Origin: a virus
Strand: one strand, 5' to 3'
DNA length: 43,507 nucleotides
IMG/VR virus record: IMGVR_UViG_3300008107_000105
Coordinates: 1-43,507 of that record
Shown in pieces: positions 26,834 to 34,481 of the stretch. The notes below the pieces were generated by a model that ran no database searches, had not been told where the DNA came from, and worked only from the letters and a program-made list of their open reading frames with translations. Made by a program: the position numbers and the translations under genes. Position 1 is the stretch's first letter; each line of letters begins with the position of its first letter.

Positions 26834-28132
26834 TTAATCAATTTTTTCTACTTCTATGATTTCGGTTGAATCTGAAAACATTGCAAATTTGGTAGCTCTA
26901 CCTTGTCTAAAAATGCCACCTTCCATTTCGCCGCTGAATACTCCTCTGTGTCCAAAAACATAACAGTTATCAACTATAACATTTCGACTTACATATGAAT
27001 CTTCAACTTTACAGCCAGTTACAGTACTTCCACCAAATACATTTGATTCGAATAGAGAAGCATCATGGATTTCAGAATCAAAAATATCACAGCCCTTTAT
27101 GTTTCCTTTTACTTTACATTCAACGATATCTACACCAGTAATTTCAAAACATCTTTTAAGATCTGCGTCTTTAATCTGTATTCTTCCTGTATCGGAATCA
27201 TAGTTAATTAATCCGCTATCCATATCAGCCTTAGTTAAAAGCTCAAATACTTTTTCTCTAATCTTAGGATAGTACATTTCAACAATCTGTTTTGCAGATT
27301 GAAGATCAACCATTAATTTAATATTAGGAAAGATCTCCTTAAACTTTTCGTATGTTTTATATGATTGTACAACCCCTCTATGCTTTTCAAGAACAAGATT
27401 TAGTTTCTTAATGTCGTCAGGACTGTATGCAGGATTATCAAGAGTTTCAAATAATGAAGTTATAAAATGCTCCATCATAGATAAAATTGTGGAATATTTC
27501 TTTTCATAATCAGCTCCACCTAAGTAACGAAATTCAATGTATCCTTTTGGAATCTTTGTAAAATTTATTCCATAATACTTTTCATTTACAAACATATAGT
27601 TCTTCCATAATGCTCTTTCCGGTGAAGGTTGTGTCATTCCACTAAGAGGTATGATAAACTTAATGGACTTAGCATACACCGAATCTTTCCTATTTGGAAA
27701 TGCTTCATATACTTTATCCTCATTAAAGTTAAGTACAAATTTACCAATATCTAATTTTGTCATATTAGCAACAGGACCTAACTTCTTACCATCAAATGAA
27801 ATGTTAACATGTATTGAACACCTATCATTAGTAGAACCGTTCTCTCTTATCCACTTTAGCATTTTTGCAAGGATTAGTTTAGATTCAACAAATGGTAACG
27901 AACCGGTTACTAGTTCAATCATACCAGTTCCACCTGAGTTATCGGGTTCCATTTTAAAGACATCCCCCGATGGAGCAAAATCACTATGGGCCTTTTCCTC
28001 TATTCGGATCTTCTTATTAAGAGTATTTGCTATACTATCCTTTGCCTTTTGAATATCTTCATTTGCAAAGAATTCAAATTCAAATCCTATGTTAGAAGAA
28101 TAGATTGCATTAAGTTGTTCGTTAGAATACAT
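26834..28132 (-). CDS. Amidoligase-like (COOH-NH2 ligase) protein with C-terminal beta-solenoid
   Basis: This is a 432-residue protein. Residues 16-21 (GFEFEF), 60-77 (KMEPDNSGGTGMIELVTG) and 105-113 (CSIHVNISF) give the E.E, (D/E)xS...G..E(L/I)V(T/S) and H(V/I)N motifs of the phage and bacterial amidoligase_2 family (glutamine-synthetase-like fold). GYIEFRYLGG (about 205) fits its later conserved E.R strand. Members are predicted to form amide bonds between carboxylates and amines on proteins or peptides. Residues 345-425 (GNIKGCDIFDSEIHDASLFE, VFGGSTVTGCKVEDSYV) repeat in short beta rungs like a pentapeptide or right-handed solenoid. The substrate is unknown: virion protein, host peptidoglycan or host protein. 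A separate AATATATA element precedes it. Confidence 0.65.
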   Translation of the reverse strand: MYSNEQLNAIYSSNIGFEFEFFANEDIQKAKDSIANTLNKKIRIEEKAHSDFAPSGDVFKMEPDNSGGTGMIELVTGSLPFVESKLILAKMLKWIRENGSTNDRCSIHVNISFDGKKLGPVANMTKLDIGKFVLNFNEDKVYEAFPNRKDSVYAKSIKFIIPLSGMTQPSPERALWKNYMFVNEKYYGINFTKIPKGYIEFRYLGGADYEKKYSTILSMMEHFITSLFETLDNPAYSPDDIKKLNLVLEKHRGVVQSYKTYEKFKEIFPNIKLMVDLQSAKQIVEMYYPKIREKVFELLTKADMDSGLINYDSDTGRIQIKDADLKRCFEITGVDIVECKVKGNIKGCDIFDSEIHDASLFESNVFGGSTVTGCKVEDSYVSRNVIVDNCYVFGHRGVFSGEMEGGIFRQGRATKFAMFSDSTEIIEVEKID

Positions 28133-28149
28133 TCACTATCTAATTTGTT

Positions 28150-28157
28150 TATATATT
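28150..28157 (-). promoter_or_regulatory. Candidate late promoter AATATATA
   Basis: The minus strand reads TTAGAATATATAAACAAATT. The octamer ends 17 nt before the amidoligase-like start codon. Confidence 0.5.
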
Positions 28158-28183
28158 CTAATAACCTGACAGTTAGTCGGTAA

Positions 28184-28591
28184 TTATAAGGGTCCGTTCA
28201 TCAAGAACTTAATAGTTGCCCATATTTCATTATCCAATTGGGAAGCAGTTATTCTTGCGGCTTTTGGATAATCGCCAGCCCAAACTTTATTACCTTTATC
28301 ATCATATAGAACCCAATCTAAAGTACCTTCATATTGGCTCGGATGAATTTCCAATTCACCTCTTTTAGGTAAATCCTTAATATCTTTATGATCTTCCCCC
28401 TTAAATGCTTTAAATGAACTAGGAACAGATTTATCTCCTTTGAAAACCTTAATATGCGTTGCAGTTCTTTCCTTCGTTTTCCAACCGTTGTTCTCTAAGT
28501 CAGAAAGAAAATCTTTCCATGAAGATTTATCATAAGACTTATTTGCCTCATTAACCAAGAACTCGTTATATTTAAGTAGACGATTTTTCAT
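28184..28591 (-). CDS. Small unknown protein with possible capsid-targeting-like N terminus
   Basis: This is a 135-residue protein beginning MKNRLLKYNEFLVNEANKS. Lys-Tyr-x-Glu-Phe-Leu...Asn-Glu-Ala resembles T4-type capsid-targeting tails, though the strict (L/I)xE cleavage pattern is not exact (Val-Asn-Glu). The next part (SSWKDFLSDLENNGWKTKERTATHIKVFKGD) is a helix followed by strands and faintly recalls small dsRBD/HicA-type RNA-binding folds. The C-terminal part (TLDWVLYDDKGNKVWAGDYP, ASQLDNEIWATIKFLM) is mixed. It lies between the S1-type and amidoligase-like genes with its own AATATATA element. Function unknown. Confidence 0.55.
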   Translation of the reverse strand: MKNRLLKYNEFLVNEANKSYDKSSWKDFLSDLENNGWKTKERTATHIKVFKGDKSVPSSFKAFKGEDHKDIKDLPKRGELEIHPSQYEGTLDWVLYDDKGNKVWAGDYPKAARITASQLDNEIWATIKFLMNGPL

Positions 28592-28612
28592 AATTTATTA
28601 TGATATTTAATC

Positions 28613-28620
28613 TATATATT
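28613..28620 (-). promoter_or_regulatory. Candidate late promoter AATATATA
   Basis: The minus strand reads GTAGAATATATAGATT. The octamer ends 21 nt before the start of the 135-aa gene and just beyond the stop of the S1-type gene. Confidence 0.45.
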
Positions 28621-28626
28621 CTACAA

Positions 28627-29781
28627 CTAGTCAGTTAATGCCATTGCAATCTTTCTATCAGTAGGACTGATACTTAAAATCTTAACAGTAATCTTATCAC
28701 CACGATTTAGTTCAGTATCCTTCATTTTGGTCTTATGTATTAAACCACTAATTCCCTTTTCTAATTCAACAAAGGCTCCGTATTTGGTAACCTTAGTTAC
28801 GGTTCCTAATGTAACCATCATAGGTTTATACTTATCAGATGCACCATCCCATAAATCTTCACGTGGCCCCTGCTGGGTTAATATGATCTTTTTATCAGAG
28901 ATGATTTCTTGTACCCAGAATGATATTGGATCACCTGGCTTAATACCTTCGCGTTGGAATAATTCTCGAGTCTTATCATCAAGCACAGTATCTGGAATTA
29001 AACCGGTTAAGCAACTATTAAATTCAGCAAATATACCAAATTTAGTTGTACCTGTTACAAATCCTGTAATTGGCTCTTTAATATTTTCTTGGAGATCATC
29101 AAGGGCGGTTGGAATAAGAGTCTTAAGATATGCTCGATGAGATACAATAATTGTATTTTTTTCATCAGAGAATGAAATTGGCATAACTATAAGTTCTTGG
29201 CCAATCAAGGATTCAAAATTATGTAATTTATTTAATCCCGCTAATGATCCTGGCATAAAGCATTTAATTCCACCTACTTCAACCCAATAGCCTCCATGTA
29301 TAAGTTCTGTAATTTTACCAGTAAATGCAACAGTTTTATCACCAATTGAATTCATTATCTCATTGGTCTTAACCTCATCTATTGCATCAGAGATAGATGC
29401 AGAAACCATACCATGGGCACCGGGTTTAACTTTAACATTAACAATCATACCAACTGTTAATTGTTCAAGAATAGATTTAGGTTCTTTAAGAAGAGAGCAC
29501 GTTGCGGTATATTTTGTACCAATATCAATTAACGCGCTTACCTTATTCCCTTCTTTATCTTTTGTAATTGAAATGATTATACCTTCAGTAGTATACGATT
29601 GTCTTGTTTCACATAACCTAAGTTGGTCTTCAACAGATTCCATTAAACCGTATTGGGCTAATGCTTCAACTACGTAAGGTTCTGTGCTTAATATTTTTGT
29701 TCCTTTAGGTACTCTAACTTTAAATGTTTTTGTGTCAAACGGGTCATCGCTTACGCGGATCGTAATTTCTTGTTCAATCAT
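28627..29781 (-). CDS. S1-domain RNA-binding protein (ribosomal protein S1-like)
   Basis: This is a 384-residue protein with a unique N-terminal region (1-62) and four S1/OB-type repeats at about 64-130, 151-216, 234-302 and 322-382. The last is canonical: VTLGTVTKVTKYGAFVELEKGISGLIHKTKM, then GDKITVKILSISPTDRKIAMAL. The third (ITGFVTGTTKFGIFAEFNSCLTGLIP) is also clear. Bacterial S1 binds the 5' leaders of mRNA on the 30S subunit, and T4 replication and translation also exploit host S1. This version is shorter than typical six-repeat S1. It may steer ribosomes to phage messages, act in RNA decay, or serve in an RNA-protein complex. Surrounding genes are structural, so its presence here is unusual. 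An AATATATA and a TATAAATA element lie upstream. Confidence 0.8.
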   Translation of the reverse strand: MIEQEITIRVSDDPFDTKTFKVRVPKGTKILSTEPYVVEALAQYGLMESVEDQLRLCETRQSYTTEGIIISITKDKEGNKVSALIDIGTKYTATCSLLKEPKSILEQLTVGMIVNVKVKPGAHGMVSASISDAIDEVKTNEIMNSIGDKTVAFTGKITELIHGGYWVEVGGIKCFMPGSLAGLNKLHNFESLIGQELIVMPISFSDEKNTIIVSHRAYLKTLIPTALDDLQENIKEPITGFVTGTTKFGIFAEFNSCLTGLIPDTVLDDKTRELFQREGIKPGDPISFWVQEIISDKKIILTQQGPREDLWDGASDKYKPMMVTLGTVTKVTKYGAFVELEKGISGLIHKTKMKDTELNRGDKITVKILSISPTDRKIAMALTD

Positions 29782-29812
29782 TGTTTTTTTATTTAGAAGA
29801 TTATCTATAGAT

Positions 29813-29820
29813 TATATATT
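29813..29820 (-). promoter_or_regulatory. Candidate late promoter AATATATA
   Basis: The minus strand reads GAGTAATATATAATC. The octamer ends 31 nt before the S1-type gene. Confidence 0.45.
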
Positions 29821-29836
29821 ACTCTTGTCAAACTAT

Positions 29837-29844
29837 TATTTATA
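29837..29844 (-). promoter_or_regulatory. Second late-promoter-like element TATAAATA
   Basis: An exact T4 late-promoter octamer lies in the gap between the 96-aa gene and the S1-type gene, 55 nt before the latter. Confidence 0.4.
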
Positions 29845-29864
29845 CCTAGCAAGATAGGATTTGT

Positions 29865-30155
29865 TTAAATAATAATTGCAGGTGGAGATGGTACTGTTGT
29901 AGCTCCTAACACCGGACCCGTAGGCCCAACAGATGAAACTACTTGTCCTGGCGGAATTGTAATAGTTGCAGATTTGATGTAAACATCAATTGCAGGAGTT
30001 GCTATATTAGCAAATACTTTGGCCGCGGCCTTTCTTGCCTTATCTGCAACATCAGTTCCTTGGGGGCTATTTGCAATAGTTTCGGCAAATACAAACATTG
30101 CTTTATCAAAAGCCTGTTCTAATGCAACATTTAATGTAACTGGTACTAATGGCAT
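29865..30155 (-). CDS. Small protein following the spike gene
   Basis: This is a 96-residue protein. An Ala-rich helical N-terminal region (VTLNVALEQAFDKAMFVFAETIANSP, DKARKAAAKVFANIATPAIDVYIKSA) is followed by a strand and a Pro/Gly/Val tail (ITIPPGQVVSSVGPTGPVLG). Its length and position next to the gp5-like spike match T4 gp5.4, the PAAR tip protein, but no PAAR motif and no metal-binding Cys/His set are present. It starts 3 nt after the spike gene. A spike-associated or baseplate-plug protein is plausible. Family not recognised. Confidence 0.5.
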   Translation of the reverse strand: MPLVPVTLNVALEQAFDKAMFVFAETIANSPQGTDVADKARKAAAKVFANIATPAIDVYIKSATITIPPGQVVSSVGPTGPVLGATTVPSPPAIII

Positions 30156-30158
30156 ATC

Positions 30159-31049
30159 TTATTTTGTTTTAACTTGTTTCTTACTTAAGTGTTGAGCAGG
30201 TGTCATTGGAACTATAGGTGGACTTGTAGGAGCACCTAAATTGCCAATATGGGTATGCTGATTAAATAGCTTTAAGAATGAATCTCCTAATACTAATTTT
30301 TCACTTGCCCCTTGGCCTAACTCAATGGATGTTGAATGATTAACAATCATGTTTTCGCATTTAATGATTGCATCTTTACAATTGATCTCTGTATTATCGG
30401 TACTATTAATTATGAACTTTGCAGAATGAGTAAATGTAATGTTACCGTCATTTAGCATAACTATTTTATCACCATTGGCATTAATGATTTCAACCGAATT
30501 ATCTGGCTTAATATTAACGGTAGTTGGACCTGTTGCTGTTGTATAGTCCATCATTAAACCCTTTTCTTCAGTAAAGAAAACCTTAATACTTTCACCTTCT
30601 CTTTCATTTGTAACTTCTTCATTACCGCCACCTGTTAATCCAAATGCAGTATCATAAATAAGTACATGTGAATTTTGATAAGATGCCTGTATCTCTGCTT
30701 TTACTTCGTCAGATGGATAAAGACTCTCATGATATACTGGAGAATAATAACTACCACTATCAAATGTAACTCTTAGAATAGTTCCTAGTTTAGGAATAGA
30801 AAATGTACCGCTTCCACTATTACTACCACCTGATGAACTTACAGAAGGCCTGGCCCAAGGTAAAGCTTCTTTAGGTAAAACAAAATCACTAGTAGGATCT
30901 GCTGGGTCAATTCTTTGGTCCATCTTACCATATACCCTAATACGACAACGGCCTTCAAATAGTTCATCTACATTATCCTCAACTATTCCTACCCATTGTG
31001 TACCTGTTAAATTATCGGCTCTTAATTCTTTAGTAGTTAGTCTTCCCAT
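30159..31049 (-). CDS. 5: Baseplate spike protein (gp5-type, no lysozyme domain)
   Basis: This is a 296-residue protein. An N-terminal OB-fold (about 14-110: QWVGIVEDNVDELFEGRCRIRVYG, PKLGTILRVTFDSGSYYSPVYH) matches the gp5/gpV/VgrG spike entry domain. Residues 155-245 give repeating beta rungs (GLMMDYTTATGPTTVNIKPD, SVEIINANGDKIVMLNDGNITFTHSAKFII) expected of a triple-stranded beta-helix needle. HTHIGNLGAPTSPP (about 264-277) is the C-terminal motif common in spike proteins. T4 gp5 has a lysozyme domain between OB-fold and helix; here only about 40 residues separate them, so that domain is absent. The gene overlaps the preceding stop (TAATG). Confidence 0.8.
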   Translation of the reverse strand: MGRLTTKELRADNLTGTQWVGIVEDNVDELFEGRCRIRVYGKMDQRIDPADPTSDFVLPKEALPWARPSVSSSGGSNSGSGTFSIPKLGTILRVTFDSGSYYSPVYHESLYPSDEVKAEIQASYQNSHVLIYDTAFGLTGGGNEEVTNEREGESIKVFFTEEKGLMMDYTTATGPTTVNIKPDNSVEIINANGDKIVMLNDGNITFTHSAKFIINSTDNTEINCKDAIIKCENMIVNHSTSIELGQGASEKLVLGDSFLKLFNQHTHIGNLGAPTSPPIVPMTPAQHLSKKQVKTK

Positions 31050-32386
31050 TATCCAAATACATTTGTAGGTTCAAGCGGTGGCGGCCCGGAAGGACCAGGG
31101 CCAAAAAGATTAGTAGAATCTAAAGGACCTCCTTCAACTTCACCTTGCCCAAGAAATAGATTTTCAGAAGGTAAAGAAACCGGTATAGCTAAAGGATCAC
31201 CTAACGGATTATCACCTAATGCTGGACCAGAAGGCGTACGTTCTCTAAATGCATTAACTATTGCTCTACCCGCACCGGCTGCAGCTGCAGCCAATGCGCC
31301 TGGATTAGATAATGCAGCAAAAACCTGATTTCTTAATCCAAATGCATTTCCTAAAAGTAAACCTTGCACCCTTGCAGCTGCGGCTTGTCTTGCTCTTTCT
31401 ATTGCAGAGTTTGCTGCATTTTGTGCAGCTTCTCTTGCTGCATCTCTAACAGCATCGCCTATTCCTCCACTACCGCGACTAGCAGTAGAATCAGATACAG
31501 TCTTATCGTACCCAGAGAAAAGACCCTCTATACTAAGTCTTCTATAACTCCATTTCATTGATGTTGAAGCCATTTCAATACTAGCACCGGCAGCGCCGGC
31601 ATTTGCAACTTTTTCAAATATTTTACCAGTTTCACTTATATTCCACATACAATCAGAAAACTTAAATGTCATTCTTGATGTATTACTATTTAGAAAACGA
31701 TCTACATCGGTTTGTGGTAAAGGATCGCCGCCTCTTAAACTACCAATTTTATCCAACCACGAAATGGTTGACTTAAAATTTCTTATTTCATATACATCTA
31801 CATAAACATCAAAATACATAAGATTTCTTGGAAGAACAAATCTGTTATATGCATTATCAAGAACTGCGGCTTTATAAAGATTAAAAATAGCAGATATCTT
31901 AAGATCAATAGCTTCCAAACAGCCTATAGCAATTCCTTCATCATCAGTCGATCCATTGAAAGGATCTATCATATTATTTGACTTTGTCCATGCATCACTT
32001 AATCCTTCTATTGTTTGCCAATAATAAGGACGAGTATTATTTACTTCAAATAATCCTTGAACAAATGCTCTTAAATACTGGGCTCTTTGCTTTTGGCCAA
32101 CCTGTACAAGATATCCAAGTGCAGATTCCCCAGCAGGTATATTTGGGCTTTCGTCAAACGGATCACCTACAGTAGAACCGTTGAATAAGGGGGTTGTTAT
32201 ATCAAACCTTAAAGAAAACCCTAAATAGGTTGGATCATCTAAACTCGTGACACCGTTTCCACCTCCGCTAACCGATGATTGCGGGGTAACAAATCTCTTG
32301 ATAATATCCGCATTAGCAGAACTAGTTCTTCTAAAAGGATTAATCGCTGGATCATTAAGTGGACTATATAAATTTGACTCGGCCAT
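31049..32386 (-). CDS. Baseplate/tail-tube-associated structural protein (445 aa)
   Basis: This is a 445-residue protein positioned between the hub and spike genes. The central part (about 100-290: QYLRAFVQGLFEVNNTRPYYWQTIEGL, FNLYKAAVLDNAYNRFVLPRNL, YFDVYVDVYEIRNFKST, SRMTFKFSDCMWN) combines helices with a tube-like beta layout. The phrase LPRNL...F.VYV.VYEIR followed by FKFSDCMW recalls tube and tube-initiator proteins such as gp48/gp54. Residues 305-385 are an Ala-rich helical linker (DAVRDAAREAAQNAANSAIE) and the end is Pro/Gly-rich. It ends in a TAATG overlap with the spike gene. The tube-initiator idea is inference. Confidence 0.5.
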   Translation of the reverse strand: MAESNLYSPLNDPAINPFRRTSSANADIIKRFVTPQSSVSGGGNGVTSLDDPTYLGFSLRFDITTPLFNGSTVGDPFDESPNIPAGESALGYLVQVGQKQRAQYLRAFVQGLFEVNNTRPYYWQTIEGLSDAWTKSNNMIDPFNGSTDDEGIAIGCLEAIDLKISAIFNLYKAAVLDNAYNRFVLPRNLMYFDVYVDVYEIRNFKSTISWLDKIGSLRGGDPLPQTDVDRFLNSNTSRMTFKFSDCMWNISETGKIFEKVANAGAAGASIEMASTSMKWSYRRLSIEGLFSGYDKTVSDSTASRGSGGIGDAVRDAAREAAQNAANSAIERARQAAAARVQGLLLGNAFGLRNQVFAALSNPGALAAAAAGAGRAIVNAFRERTPSGPALGDNPLGDPLAIPVSLPSENLFLGQGEVEGGPLDSTNLFGPGPSGPPPLEPTNVFG

Positions 32387-32400
32387 TTATTTTATTTATT

Positions 32401-33900
32401 TTAGGTTGAAGGTACTATTTCTCGTCTTCTTAAATGTACCCTTTGCCTAATTGGTCCAGGTTCTGTTAAAAAATAATCAATACCAGTAATGACATAAAAA
32501 CCTGACAAGAATTCATTTATAACGCCAGTTTGCGATGATGCATCGTTACCAACCCCTTCAGGAGTTTCCGCTCTTCTTTGTGTTCCACTTGGTACATTTT
32601 CATCATTACTTGGTGCCAATAACACATCCTTTACTGGTTGAGCAAATTCCCAAATCTGACAATAAATTCTAGAATATCTTGTAAGAGCAGGATTAACCAT
32701 ATCAAGTTCTAACACCATTCCAAATTTTTCAATTTCTGCATTGTTTTGAAAATTAAGAATTGCACTATAATAAAAATTAGGATGAACATTATCACCTTGC
32801 GTTCCGAGATATTTATATTTAACCTGTTCTGTTCTAGGACCTTCTGGTACAAGGTTACCACTTTCATCAGGAACTAATCTCCCCTTTGTTGCAGGTATCA
32901 TACCTGGTACTTCACTGACAATAGGATCAACAAATTCACTTATAAATTTCTTTTCAGTAAGATCCCAGTATTGAGTATATCTTTTATAACCATTATCTTT
33001 ACTTATTTGACCACTCTTATTGATTTGTTGATATGTAGATATGTATCTTGATGTTCCTGATGCCTGTATTACATTAGTTAAAACATTAGGAGAATCGTAT
33101 TCGGCTGCTTCAGGAGAACCTCCACCGAACGTATCACCTGAGTTCTGTGAATATGTTAAAGATGCCTCTAGGTCCTGATCTGTTACATCAAACAAACGAT
33201 TAGCTTCAACTAAAGTTAAATTATAATAAGGATCTATATATGAATTAAAAAAAGAATTTTCATCAAGATATGAATTTGCAGTAATGTCACGTATGAATTT
33301 TTCAGCGGTGTCGTATGGATTAGTCCATACCTGTTCATCTGCCGTATCTTCTACATTTGAAGCAAATCCTAGTTTTAATTTTTCTCCTATTTTTAATAGA
33401 GCATTCCAACTAGTAGAATTATAATATTCAACATTCTCAGTAAAAAGATTAGGAATATTCATTCTCCCATCAACCAACAACTGTGGGGATTGATTGGTTG
33501 ATCCACCTCCACCTATTGGCTTAATATCTTCAATAGTAAAATCTATTCTTATTGGTTTAAATGTAGTTTCCTCACCAGCAGATCTTATATAAAGTTGAAT
33601 GATATCTCCATCTGTAGGGTAATGTCTTGCTGTAAATAATCCATCTTCATCATAAAATGTAAATCTACATGTTGGATAAAAACCAGTACAATCAAGAGTA
33701 AATGATTCAAGCCGACCATCACCAATATCGTATTGATTAATTCTTATCTGCGGTATAATATTAAGAAACTTAGAAGGTGGTTCTTTAATAGCATCTCCGC
33801 CTGAATTTGCTGTACCGCTTTCAACATCAGTAATTTTCAATTCATCCAGCACTATCGTAGGTTCAAGTATACTTAATATGTTTCTTTCAACTGCTGACAT
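32401..33900 (-). CDS. Baseplate hub protein (gp27/gpD-type)
   Basis: This is a 499-residue protein. Its first 130 residues have hub-type strands: FLNIIPQIRINQYDIGDGRLESFTLDCTGFYPTCRFTFYDEDGLF and DGDIIQLYIRSAGEETTFKPIRIDFTIEDI. This is the beta-barrel layout of gp27/gpD hub proteins. A middle region with YYNSTSWNALLKIGEKLKLGFASN is the helix typical of that family. The C-terminal section (FYSAILNFQNNAEIEKFGMVLELDM...FYVITGIDYFLTEPGPIRQRVHLRRREI) gives further barrel strands. The hub trimer carries the spike and opens the tube. It is coupled to the LysM gene by TAATG and precedes the tube-like and spike genes. Confidence 0.7.
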   Translation of the reverse strand: MSAVERNILSILEPTIVLDELKITDVESGTANSGGDAIKEPPSKFLNIIPQIRINQYDIGDGRLESFTLDCTGFYPTCRFTFYDEDGLFTARHYPTDGDIIQLYIRSAGEETTFKPIRIDFTIEDIKPIGGGGSTNQSPQLLVDGRMNIPNLFTENVEYYNSTSWNALLKIGEKLKLGFASNVEDTADEQVWTNPYDTAEKFIRDITANSYLDENSFFNSYIDPYYNLTLVEANRLFDVTDQDLEASLTYSQNSGDTFGGGSPEAAEYDSPNVLTNVIQASGTSRYISTYQQINKSGQISKDNGYKRYTQYWDLTEKKFISEFVDPIVSEVPGMIPATKGRLVPDESGNLVPEGPRTEQVKYKYLGTQGDNVHPNFYYSAILNFQNNAEIEKFGMVLELDMVNPALTRYSRIYCQIWEFAQPVKDVLLAPSNDENVPSGTQRRAETPEGVGNDASSQTGVINEFLSGFYVITGIDYFLTEPGPIRQRVHLRRREIVPST

Positions 33901-34469
33901 TATGGATTGTTGTTTGTTATTTTACTTCCAGGCACATATGTAGTTCCTCTTGATGGTAAATTTGCACCTAATAAAATTTCACCTCCTTCATAAACTTTAG
34001 CAGCAGATCCAGGTTGTAACATATTAGGAGGTAAAGGTGTCTTTACCCCAGCTGGGCTTTCTTGGGCCTTCTTTGCAAGTCTTTGTATTCTTGATTGATC
34101 CTTTTCGGATTGTCTGCCTGTATCAATATACGGTTGTTGTGGAGTTGTTGGTCTAGATGCAGGATTAGGCCTTTGATAAACCAGATCAGGTCTATTAAGA
34201 TTAGGAATAAAAATAACATCACCTTCTTGTATACTAAACGGATTAAAGATATTATTTACAATACAAATAGCATCTATGTATTCCCCATTACCAAAATAGA
34301 TTTCTGATATCTTATCGATGCGACCTGCTTGATCGGGCATAACATAATGCAATGCCTTTACACCTAAGCCGGGATCATAAATAAATGATGGAGCCGTTAA
34401 GTCAAAATAAAACTCACCAGTTCTTTCATCAACTAATTTATTCTTTAATGCTAATGATCTTATATTCAT
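33900..34469 (-). CDS. 53: gp53-like LysM baseplate protein
   Basis: The protein has 189 residues (T4 gp53: 196). A LysM-like module (about 45-92: DQAGRIDKISEIYFGNGEYIDAICIVNNIFNPFSIQEGDVIFIP) matches the I...YG....W..I...N.I.NPF...G..I.IP pattern of gp53 and other tail LysM proteins. The N terminus (LVDERTGEFYFDLTAPSFIY) and a Pro/Gln-rich C-terminal tail (about 100-189) flank it. gp53 fastens wedges to the hub and to one another. It precedes the hub gene with TAATG overlap. LysM proteins of lambda-like or Mu-like tails are the alternative comparison. Confidence 0.65.
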   Translation of the reverse strand: MNIRSLALKNKLVDERTGEFYFDLTAPSFIYDPGLGVKALHYVMPDQAGRIDKISEIYFGNGEYIDAICIVNNIFNPFSIQEGDVIFIPNLNRPDLVYQRPNPASRPTTPQQPYIDTGRQSEKDQSRIQRLAKKAQESPAGVKTPLPPNMLQPGSAAKVYEGGEILLGANLPSRGTTYVPGSKITNNNP

Positions 34470-34481
34470 CTCTATCTTTTT

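Noticed and set aside
27651-28052. 133-codon open frame on the plus strand
   Set aside because: It is antisense to the amidoligase-like gene. The amino-acid make-up is not protein-like for this phage, and all other accepted genes run on the minus strand.
28184-28591. HicA-type toxin
   Set aside because: Only a vague helix-strand likeness around LENNGWKTKERTATHIKVF. No catalytic histidine context (GSHH) and no antitoxin partner are seen.
28727-29140. 137-codon open frame on the plus strand
   Set aside because: It lies antisense to the well-supported S1-domain gene, has no recognisable domain and no promoter or initiation signal of its own.
29865-30155. PAAR tip protein
   Set aside because: Position and length fit, but no PAAR motif and no Cys/His metal set are present.
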